Made by a program: the position numbers and the translations under genes. 23,339 bases of DNA, taken from contig CABVCJ010000031.1 in the NCBI GenBank assembly GCA_902496845.1, positions 1 through 23,339 on the forward strand, written 5' to 3'. Below the pieces are notes generated by a model. The model searched no databases and was not told where the DNA came from. It was given only the letters and a program-made list of their open reading frames with translations. This DNA comes from an uncultured Collinsella sp. (GTDB lineage Bacteria > Actinomycetota > Coriobacteriia > Coriobacteriales > Coriobacteriaceae). Shown here piece after piece: positions 17,622-23,339 of the stretch; positions within the stretch are counted from its first letter, which is position 1, and each line of letters opens with the position of its first letter.

Positions 17622-17935
17622 CAATTCCCTCCTCAATGAGCCTCTACAAACGACTATTGCACCCCACGTCCCCACACAGGCGAAACGGAAGATATGTTCG
17701 GCAATAGACACAAAGTGATTGTAGAAAGGGGCACAAAAAATGTGCATCGGCATCGCGTAATGCGGTTAAATCGACCGACGATTGCAAGTATTTACGAATC
17801 CGTAAACGGCAGCAAATAGGCAGCGAACGGCAACCTGCAGCGTAGGATAGTCCCCGCAGGCCGACAATTACCGGTATTTTGGCTCATATTTGTTGAATTG
17901 TTGCTCGCCCAAAAGCACGGAGCATCAACGCGCCC
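17622..17935. other. Long upstream region of the PTS gene with palindromes
   Basis: No gene is seen in these 314 bases. Candidate control elements for the minus-strand PTS gene are: GCACA-AAAAA-TGTGC (17731-17745), next to a minus-strand -10-like TACAAT (17723-17718) that lacks a good -35; TTTACG-AATC-CGTAAA (17791-17806), a perfect 6-bp-arm palindrome; and TACCGGTA (17869-17876). No convincing terminator for the upstream feo gene is found. The proposed start point would leave a leader of about 90 nt. Confidence 0.45.
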
Positions 17936-20296
17936 CTAAGCCAACCCCAGCAATATGCCCGCCGAATGCACGACAAACGCCACGATCCAGGCGACCGTCA
18001 CTTGAAACGCGAACACGGCAACGGCATAGCGCGCGCCCAACTCACTCCTGACGGCGCCGATTGCCGCCACGCAAGGCGGGTACAGCAGTGTAAAGACCAG
18101 GAACACGTAGGCGGTAAACGGCGAAAACATGGTCGACAGTGCCGCGGGCGAGGTTGCACCCAAAAGCACCGTGAGGGTCGAGATGACACTCTCCTTGGCG
18201 ATAAGTCCGGTGACGAGCGCCGTGGATGCACGCCAGTCGCCAAAGCCAAGCGGCGCCAGCGCCGGCGCGATAATGCTACCCAGACCGGCAAGCAGACTCT
18301 GCGACTGATCGGCGACCACATTAAAGCGGATGTCGAACGTCTGAAGGAACCAGATGACCACGGTCGCGGCAAAGATAATGGTAAAGGCCTTGGTAATAAA
18401 GTCCTTGGCCTTATCCCATGCCAGCATCACCGTCGTCTTGACACTCGGCAAGCGGTAGTTGGGAAGCTCCATGATAAACGGCACCGGGTCGCCCTTAAAT
18501 GCCGTGCGGTTGAGCACCAGAGCGGCAATGCAGCCGACCGCAATGCCAATCAGATAGAGCGAGACCATGGCGGGAACCGTCGCCTGCGGGAAGAATGCTC
18601 CGCACAGCAAGCCGTAAACCGGCAGCTTGGCCGAGCAGCTCATGAACGGCGTGAGCATGACGGTCATCTTGCGGTCGTGCTCGGATGGGAGCGTACGGGT
18701 CGACATGATAGCCGGCACGGTGCAGCCAAAACCGACGAGCATGGGCACAAAGCTGCGGCCCGACAGGCCAAAGCGACGCAATACCTTATCCATGACAAAG
18801 GCCACGCGCGCCATGTAGCCCGAGTCTTCCAGAATGGAAAGGAACAAGAAGAGCACGACGATAATCGGCAGGAAGGTCAGCACGCTGCCCACACCCGTAA
18901 GCACGCCGTCGACAGCCAGCGAGCGCACTACGTCGTTGGTGCCGAACGCCTTGAGACCCGCATCGGCCGAGGCGATGATGGCAGCGATGCCGTCCTCCAT
19001 AAGTCCCTGCAACGCCGCGCCGATCACGCCAAACGTCAGCCAAAAGACGAGACCCATGATCACCAGGAACGCCGGGATGGCCGTGTAGCGACCCGTCAGG
19101 ATGCGGTCAATCTTGACGGAGCGCACGTGCTCGCGGCTCTCGTGCGGCTTGACGACGCAACGCCCGCACACGTCGCCGATAAAGCCGAAGCGCATGTCAG
19201 CCAGCGCAGATAGACGGTCGGTGCCGGCCTCGCCCTCCATTTGGCTAATGATGTGCTCGATGGCGTCGAGCTCGTTGCGGTCCAGGTGAAGCGCCTCGGT
19301 CACCAGCTCGTCGCCCTCAACCAGCTTGGTCGCCGCAAAACGCACGGGAATGTGCGCCGTCGCGGCATGGTCCTCGATAAGGTTGGCGATGCCGTGAATG
19401 CAGCGATGCAGCGCGCCGCCGTCCGGACCATCGGGCGCGCAGAAGTCCAGGCGACCGGGGCGCTCGCGGAACCGCGCCACGTGCAAGGCATGATCCACCA
19501 ACTCGCCAATACCCTCGTTGCGGGCAGCACTAATGGGAACAACAGGCACGCCCAGCAGGCTCTCGAGCAGGTTGACGTCCACGGCGCCGCCGTTGGCCGT
19601 CACCTCGTCCATCATGTTGAGCGCGATGACCATGGGTCGATCGAGCTCCATAAGCTGCAGCGTCAGGTAAAGGTTACGCTCGATGTTGGTGGCGTCGATG
19701 ATATCGATGATGGCGTCGGGGTGCTCATCCAGGATAAACTGGCGGCTTACGATCTCCTCGCCCGTGTACGGCGACAGAGAGTAAATGCCGGGCAGATCAG
19801 TGACGCTCGCCTCGGGGTGGTTGCGGATGGCGCCATCTTTGCGGTCGACCGTCACGCCAGGAAAGTTACCGACATGCTGGTTGGAGCCCGTCAGCTGGTT
19901 GAACAGCGTGGTCTTGCCGCAGTTTTGGTTGCCGGCGAGGGCAAAATGCAGCGGTGCGCCCTCGGGCACGGCCGTCTTTGCCGCGCGGGGCGAATACGTC
20001 CCCTCGCCCAGGGCCGGATGCTCCGTCGTGCCGATTGCGGCGTTAGCGCGCGGACCCGTATCGGTGTCGTGAATGCCCACGAGCTCGATGCGAGCGGCAT
20101 CGTCCTTGCGCAGCGTCAACTCATAGCCACGCAGGCGAATCTCGAGCGGGTCGCCCATAGGGGCGTACTTCATCATGGTGACTTCGGTGCCCGGTGTTAG
20201 GCCCATGTCCAAAATATGTTGTCGGAGTGCCTGGTCGTCCGATGCCACCGATGCGACAACGGCGTCCTTTCCAATCTCGAGTGTATCGAGTCTCAC
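17936..20296 (-). CDS. feoB: FeoA-FeoB fusion ferrous iron transporter
   Basis: A 786-aa Fe(II) importer of the cytoplasmic membrane with FeoA fused to the front. Residues 1-75 are a FeoA SH3-like domain (ILDMGLTPGTEVTMMKYAPM; LEIRLRGYELTLRKDDA). After a linker the G domain begins: G1 GNQNCGKT (122-129), VGNFPGVTVDRK, G3 DLPG (167-170), G4 NMMD (227-230). The transmembrane part carries both gate motifs, GFGCTVPAIMSTRT and MSCSAKLPVYGLLCG, and ends in several helices. Start is GTG at 20296 with GGAGG nine bases upstream. The P-loop has Gln where FeoB usually has Pro (GNPNxGKT). No FeoC partner is seen. A promoter and DtxR/IdeR-like half-sites precede it, consistent with iron repression. Confidence 0.97.
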   Translation of the reverse strand: MRLDTLEIGKDAVVASVASDDQALRQHILDMGLTPGTEVTMMKYAPMGDPLEIRLRGYELTLRKDDAARIELVGIHDTDTGPRANAAIGTTEHPALGEGTYSPRAAKTAVPEGAPLHFALAGNQNCGKTTLFNQLTGSNQHVGNFPGVTVDRKDGAIRNHPEASVTDLPGIYSLSPYTGEEIVSRQFILDEHPDAIIDIIDATNIERNLYLTLQLMELDRPMVIALNMMDEVTANGGAVDVNLLESLLGVPVVPISAARNEGIGELVDHALHVARFRERPGRLDFCAPDGPDGGALHRCIHGIANLIEDHAATAHIPVRFAATKLVEGDELVTEALHLDRNELDAIEHIISQMEGEAGTDRLSALADMRFGFIGDVCGRCVVKPHESREHVRSVKIDRILTGRYTAIPAFLVIMGLVFWLTFGVIGAALQGLMEDGIAAIIASADAGLKAFGTNDVVRSLAVDGVLTGVGSVLTFLPIIVVLFLFLSILEDSGYMARVAFVMDKVLRRFGLSGRSFVPMLVGFGCTVPAIMSTRTLPSEHDRKMTVMLTPFMSCSAKLPVYGLLCGAFFPQATVPAMVSLYLIGIAVGCIAALVLNRTAFKGDPVPFIMELPNYRLPSVKTTVMLAWDKAKDFITKAFTIIFAATVVIWFLQTFDIRFNVVADQSQSLLAGLGSIIAPALAPLGFGDWRASTALVTGLIAKESVISTLTVLLGATSPAALSTMFSPFTAYVFLVFTLLYPPCVAAIGAVRSELGARYAVAVFAFQVTVAWIVAFVVHSAGILLGLA

Positions 20297-20345
20297 GTCC
20301 GCGTTCCTCCCCCGGCGCCCACAGGGCGTTGCATTTTGTTTATCT

Positions 20346-20379
20346 TGGCTAACCGTTTGCCATGGCTAACCATTTAACC
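20346..20379 (-). promoter_or_regulatory. DtxR/IdeR-like operator upstream of feoAB
   Basis: The sequence TGGCTAACC occurs twice on the plus strand (20346-20354 and 20363-20371), 17 bases apart, followed by a related ATTTAACC (20372-20379). On the gene strand these read GGTTAGCCA, the half-site of iron boxes recognised by DtxR/IdeR-type repressors. They lie from about the predicted start point to +30, where a bound repressor would block transcription. Confidence 0.55.
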
Positions 20380-20383
20380 ACGC

Positions 20384-20413
20384 ATGATAGCGCGAACACA
20401 TAGTGACGTTCAA
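20384..20413 (-). promoter_or_regulatory. feoAB promoter
   Basis: On the minus strand TTGAAC (20413-20408), 18 bases, TATCAT (20389-20384): 4 of 6 and 5 of 6 matches. Transcription would begin near 20377, giving an 80-nt leader that contains the DtxR-like half-sites. Confidence 0.6.
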
Positions 20414-20480
20414 TTAACAGATTGCCGCCCTGGCGGGCTCGCAGCGTCAAGTGGTTACGCGGTTTGGTAAAACGCCGTAA

Positions 20481-21383
20481 CTAAAACCCGTGGCGCTCCA
20501 GGAAGCGGAAGGCTAAGCGAATCCAAGGACGGACAGCCACCTGCTTGTCCTCGTTGTCGACCGCGGTGTTGGCGTTGCCGAGCGAAAGGCCGTGGCCGCC
20601 CTGGTCAAAGACGTGCATCTCGCATGCGACGCCCTCCTCGGCCATGCGCTGCGCAAACGGATAGACCTGCGCGATCGGCGCCGTCTTGTCATCGGACACG
20701 CCCCACACAAAGGTCGGCGGCATCTGGCGCGAAACATGTGTGGTGGGGCAGATATCGGCCAGGTGCTCGTCAGTTGCCTCGCCACCCGTCACCATCGACA
20801 GGTAGTCGTTGAGCAGATCGCGCCCCGTCTTGCCGCCCGTCTTTGGCACGCGCAGGTCGATGCGCGGGTCGCGCGTCTGCATGTCGCGCACATAGGCAAA
20901 GTCGAGCAGCGGATAGCCCAGCACCACGGCATCGGGACGAATGTCGTCCGGACGCGCCCCTGCCAGGCCCGCGAAGGGACCAGTCTTCCACTGCGTTGCC
21001 AGCGAGGCGCAGATCATGCCGCCCGCCGAGAAGCCCACGACGCACACGCGCTTGGGATTGACATGCCACTCGTCGGCGTTGGCGCGCACCGTGGCGACCA
21101 TCTTGGCAAGGTCTGCCTGCGGGTGCGGAAAGCTCACATCGCCCGTGCCGCTCGTCACATAGTTGAGCACAAAGGCCTGGTAGCCGCGGTCCAAAAATGC
21201 AAACGCCACCGGGTCCTGCTCGTGCGGAGCGATATGTGTAAACCCGCCCCCGCCACAAATGATCACCGCGGGGCGGCGGCCATTGGGCTTGTCGGGGAGC
21301 GGCTCGGCGCCCAGATACGTAAACGTCGCCGGATATTCCTCGGTCGGCTCCTCGCCCCACAGCGCATGGTTCTCGACAATCAT
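20481..21383 (-). CDS. Alpha/beta hydrolase, acetyl esterase/BD-FAE-like
   Basis: A 300-aa cytoplasmic serine hydrolase. Visible features: oxyanion-hole loop VIICGGGGFTH (40-50), nucleophile elbow VGFSAGG with S119, acidic residue D231 in GVSDDKTAP, and catalytic H264 in QGGHGLSLG. YPLLDFAYVRD and PPTFVWGV are typical of the esterase/lipase and acetyl-xylan-esterase-like group, which remove acyl groups from sugars or small esters; substrate is unknown. ATG 21383 is chosen because GGGAG lies five bases before it and the family N-terminus begins here; the longer open frame upstream overlaps the divergent EIIA promoter. An imperfect hairpin (20454-20481) follows the stop but lacks a U tract. It may share the intergenic region with the divergent EIIA gene. 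Confidence 0.9.
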   Translation of the reverse strand: MIVENHALWGEEPTEEYPATFTYLGAEPLPDKPNGRRPAVIICGGGGFTHIAPHEQDPVAFAFLDRGYQAFVLNYVTSGTGDVSFPHPQADLAKMVATVRANADEWHVNPKRVCVVGFSAGGMICASLATQWKTGPFAGLAGARPDDIRPDAVVLGYPLLDFAYVRDMQTRDPRIDLRVPKTGGKTGRDLLNDYLSMVTGGEATDEHLADICPTTHVSRQMPPTFVWGVSDDKTAPIAQVYPFAQRMAEEGVACEMHVFDQGGHGLSLGNANTAVDNEDKQVAVRPWIRLAFRFLERHGF

Positions 21384-21508
21384 ATGTGCTCCCTTCGCGC
21401 AAATTAAGCGCCCTTGTTTTTCGCCTTCAAGCGTACCCCACTTGAACTCATGGCGCAGAAACACGCCAGCAATAAGTTTCCCTTCAACTGATATATCACA
21501 TAATCCCA

Positions 21509-21528
21509 GCTCAGAGGTATCGCTGAGC
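21509..21528. other. Inverted repeat in the hydrolase/EIIA divergent region
   Basis: GCTCAG and CTGAGC form perfect 6-bp arms around 8 bases. It sits between the divergent hydrolase and EIIA genes and could be a protein-binding site. No T tract follows on either strand. Confidence 0.35.
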
Positions 21529-21546
21529 AGCGTAGAATAGGGGGCG

Positions 21547-21580
21547 TTGACCAAGCCGCGAAACACATATGAAACGTTTC
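21547..21580 (+). promoter_or_regulatory. Candidate EIIA promoter with LacI-type palindrome
   Basis: TTGACC (21547-21552) is followed after a rather short 15 bases by TATGAA (21568-21573). The perfect 10-bp palindrome GAAACGTTTC (21571-21580) overlaps the -10 end, where a repressor of the LacI/GalR type would act. Spacing makes the promoter itself uncertain. Confidence 0.4.
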
Positions 21581-21627
21581 CGGCAAACCAAACGCGCGAT
21601 ATGCGCCTATTTAAGTTGGAGGCAACT

Positions 21628-22191
21628 ATGGGTCTGCTCGATTCGCTTAAGTCCACCTTCACCTCGGCCGGCGAGGCGTCCGTTCCGCCCGCAGCAAGCT
21701 TCGCCACCCGCGAAGGCGTCATCTATGCCCCCGTCAACGGCGTGCTCGTCAACCTGGACGAGGTTCCCGACGAGACGATCGCCTCGGGCATGCTTGGCCA
21801 GGGCTATGGCATCGAGCCCATTACCGGCACCATCTATGCGCCCGCCAACGGCCGCATCGGCGCCACCACTGTCACCAACCACTCCATTGGCATGATCACC
21901 GAGGACGGTCTCCGCGTGTTCATCCATGTCGGCCTGGGCACCGTGGAAATGAACGGCAAGGGTTTTGCCCGCTTTGTCGAGATGGGCGATGTGGTCAAGG
22001 CAGGCCAGCCGCTCATCAGCTTCGACCGCGAGGCCATTAAGGCCGCTGGCCACGAGGACATCGTGACCGTCATCATCTCCGAGCTCGATCGTCTTAAGAG
22101 CATCGACCATGTCGGCGAGTCTGGAACGCTTATCGGCGGCAACCCGCTCGTCAAGCTTGGCGACCCGCTGCTGGTTGCCAAGACCAAGTAG
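21628..22191 (+). CDS. PTS system EIIA component, glucose (Crr) type
   Basis: A 187-aa cytoplasmic phospho-carrier that passes phosphate from HPr to an EIIB domain. After a 25-residue N-terminal tail, the beta-sandwich begins VIYAPVNGVLVNLDEVPDET. The two active-site histidines are H85 in TNHSIGMI and H100 in VFIHVGLGTVEMNGKGF, with H100 the likely phosphorylated one by analogy with E. coli EIIA(Glc) H90. It ends with ISELDRLKSIDHVGES and KLGDPLL. The ATG at 21628 has GGAGG five bases upstream. It is a single-gene unit closed by a strong terminator. The EIICB in this window has no EIIA domain, so this protein is a plausible partner; it may also serve other permeases. Confidence 0.94.
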   Translation: MGLLDSLKSTFTSAGEASVPPAASFATREGVIYAPVNGVLVNLDEVPDETIASGMLGQGYGIEPITGTIYAPANGRIGATTVTNHSIGMITEDGLRVFIHVGLGTVEMNGKGFARFVEMGDVVKAGQPLISFDREAIKAAGHEDIVTVIISELDRLKSIDHVGESGTLIGGNPLVKLGDPLLVAKTK

Positions 22192-22228
22192 TCAGGCCCC
22201 GCACCACACAGCCAAAAGGCACCTCGTC

Positions 22229-22267
22229 AAGCGCCCGCGACCATTTGGCCGCGGGCGCTTTTCGTTT
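22229..22267 (+). terminator. Intrinsic terminator of the EIIA gene
   Basis: A perfect 11-bp GC-rich stem (22229-22239 with 22250-22260), with CCA/TGG pairing possible in the loop, is followed by TTTTCGTTT. It begins about 38 nt after the stop codon. Confidence 0.95.
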
Positions 22268-22317
22268 GAAAAACCATCCCGTCAATGCCTTATCTGTATA
22301 GCCCAAATGAGCCGAGC

Positions 22318-22326
22318 TGCTAGAAT
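22318..22326 (+). promoter_or_regulatory. Extended -10 promoter of asnS
   Basis: TGCTAGAAT has 5 of 6 matches to the -10 box and the TG-n extension; no good -35 is seen. The start point would be near 22333, about 40 nt before the GTG start. Confidence 0.55.
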
Positions 22327-22372
22327 ATCGAACTGTATGGATAACTATCATTCAACCGTTATGGGAGGATAC

Positions 22373-23339
22373 GTGAACCGCACCAAAATCGCGCAGCTCT
22401 ACGCTGACGCCCAGTCGCTCGGCGGCCAGACCGTCACCGTCGCCGGCTGGGTCAAGTCCGTCCGCGACATGAAGAACTTTGGCTTTGTTACGCTCAACGA
22501 CGGCAGCTGCTTCCGCGACCTGCAGGTCGTCATGAACCGCGAGGCGCTCGACAACTACGACGAGATCGCCCATCAAAACGTCTCGGCCGCCCTCATCTGC
22601 ACCGGCACCGTCAAGCTGACCCCCGATGCGCCCCAGCCTTTCGAGCTTTCTGCCACTTCCATCGAGGTCGAGGGCGTCAGCGCCCCGGATTACCCGCTGC
22701 AGAAGAAGCGTGCAACCGTCGAATTCCTGCGCACCCAGCAGCACCTCCGCCCGCGCACCAACCTGTTCCGCGCCGTGTTCCGTATCCGCTCTGTCGCGGC
22801 TGCCGCCATCCACCGCTTCTTCCAGGAGCAGGGCTTTGTCTACGTCAACACCCCCATCATCACCACGAGCGACTGCGAGGGCGCCGGCGAGATGTTCCGC
22901 GTGACCACGCTCGACCCCAAAAATCCGCCCCTCACCGAGTCCGGCGAGGTCGACTGGAGCCAGGACTTCTTTGGCAAGCATGCGAGCCTGACCGTGTCCG
23001 GCCAGCTCAATGCCGAGAACTTTGCCATGGCCTTTGGCGACGTATACACCTTTGGCCCCACCTTCCGCGCCGAAAACTCCAACACCACGCGCCACGCCGC
23101 CGAGTTTTGGATGATCGAGCCCGAGATGGCCTTTGCCGATCTGAACGACTACATGGATAACGCCGAGGCCATGCTCAAGTACGTCCTCAAGGACGTTATG
23201 GCCACCTGCCCCGACGAGCTCAACATGCTCAACAAGTTTGTGGACAAGGGCCTGATCGAGCGCCTGGACCACGTGGCAAACTCCGACTTTGCCCGCGTCA
23301 CCTACACCGAGGCCGTCGAGATCCTGGAGCAGGCAGTCG
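22373..23339 (+). CDS. asnS: Asparaginyl-tRNA synthetase (partial, 3' end outside window)
   Basis: The first 322 codons of a class IIb aminoacyl-tRNA synthetase that charges tRNA(Asn). Residues 18-105 are the OB-fold anticodon-binding domain (VTVAGWVKSVRDMKNFGFVT). The catalytic domain follows: LRTNLFRAVFRIRS-type entry (about 126-140), motif 1 region with TPIITTSDCEGAGEMFRVTT (160-179), SLTVSGQLNAE (205-215) and motif 2 FRAENSNTTRHAAEFWMIEP (231-250). SDCEGAGEMF is characteristic of AsnRS rather than AspRS. The start chosen is GTG at 22373 with GGGAGG five bases upstream; in-frame ATGs at 22337 and 22361 lack ribosome binding sites, and the second overlaps the site itself. A 20-residue insertion-like stretch (about 181-200, PKNPPLTESGEVDWSQDFF) lies before the substrate-binding segment and is common in this family. 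Confidence 0.96.
   Translation, partial: MNRTKIAQLYADAQSLGGQTVTVAGWVKSVRDMKNFGFVTLNDGSCFRDLQVVMNREALDNYDEIAHQNVSAALICTGTVKLTPDAPQPFELSATSIEVEGVSAPDYPLQKKRATVEFLRTQQHLRPRTNLFRAVFRIRSVAAAAIHRFFQEQGFVYVNTPIITTSDCEGAGEMFRVTTLDPKNPPLTESGEVDWSQDFFGKHASLTVSGQLNAENFAMAFGDVYTFGPTFRAENSNTTRHAAEFWMIEPEMAFADLNDYMDNAEAMLKYVLKDVMATCPDELNMLNKFVDKGLIERLDHVANSDFARVTYTEAVEILEQAV

Noticed and set aside
17622..17753. 44-codon N-terminal extension of the PTS permease
   Set aside because: The extension covers the promoter-like region and GAGGAGGG, and the family N-terminus begins at the ATG at 17621.
17966..20200. Two long plus-strand frames opposite feoAB
   Set aside because: Basic or low-complexity shadows of feoAB; no start signals.
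20592..21407. 271-codon plus-strand frame opposite the alpha/beta hydrolase
   Set aside because: His/Arg-rich shadow with no motifs; the hydrolase has its full catalytic triad on the minus strand.
21571..21580. CcpA cre site at the EIIA promoter
   Set aside because: When the central CG is aligned with the cre consensus the flanking TG and CA positions do not match, so I keep it only as a generic palindrome.
21384..21722. 113-codon N-terminal extension of the alpha/beta hydrolase
   Set aside because: It would overlap the EIIA gene and its control region; the ATG at 21383 has GGGAG and gives the usual family N-terminus.
22337..22372. Upstream in-frame ATG starts for asnS at 22337 and 22361
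   Set aside because: Neither has a ribosome binding site; the first is almost at the predicted transcription start and the second overlaps the GGGAGG that serves the GTG at 22373.
22352..23272. 306-codon minus-strand frame opposite asnS
   Set aside because: Shadow of asnS, which has clear synthetase motifs and a ribosome binding site.

Overview
The window looks like a chromosomal segment of a GC-rich actinobacterium of the class Coriobacteriia, most likely Collinsella or a close relative. This is inferred from gene content, FeoA-FeoB fusion, GC-rich codon use and protein sequence style; no database search was possible. Most genes run on the minus strand. The window opens inside rpoC and closes inside asnS, so both are partial.

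Region 1 (1-7264, minus) is the transcription/translation core. Read in the direction of transcription it is: a nested inverted-repeat element, a strong promoter, an L10-type leader RNA with an intrinsic attenuator, rplJ, rplL, a strong terminator, galU, a strong terminator, a separate promoter, rpoB and rpoC. galU is interposed between rplL and rpoB, so the usual rplJL-rpoBC cluster is split into three units. RpoB carries an unusual 17-residue segment in place of the usual 9 just after the rifampicin region.

Region 2 (7315-12499) holds a class I aminotransferase (minus), an unrecognised 217-aa protein (plus), then a minus-strand group: an MFS sugar-efflux type transporter (SotB-like), a GH13 alpha-amylase family enzyme, and a family 6 uracil/hypoxanthine-DNA glycosylase, the last two separated by 3 bp. 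A long imperfect palindrome lies between the transporter and the amylase.

Region 3 (12675-17935) is a carbohydrate locus with visibly lower GC: an unknown polytopic membrane protein, a GH4 NAD-dependent 6-phospho-glycosidase, a divergent RpiR/SIS regulator and a PTS EIICB permease without its own EIIA domain. The logical reading is that EIICB imports and phosphorylates a glucoside, GH4 cleaves the phospho-glucoside and the RpiR protein senses a sugar phosphate. The divergent promoter region carries palindromes and mutually exclusive RNA hairpins, one of which would hide the rpiR ribosome binding site.

Region 4 (17936-23339) has a FeoA-FeoB fusion ferrous iron transporter with a promoter followed by DtxR/IdeR-like half-sites, an alpha/beta hydrolase, a free-standing EIIA(Glc)-type PTS protein (a candidate phosphate donor for the EIICB) with its own terminator, and the start of asnS.

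No tRNA, rRNA, CRISPR array, transposase or phage gene was seen.
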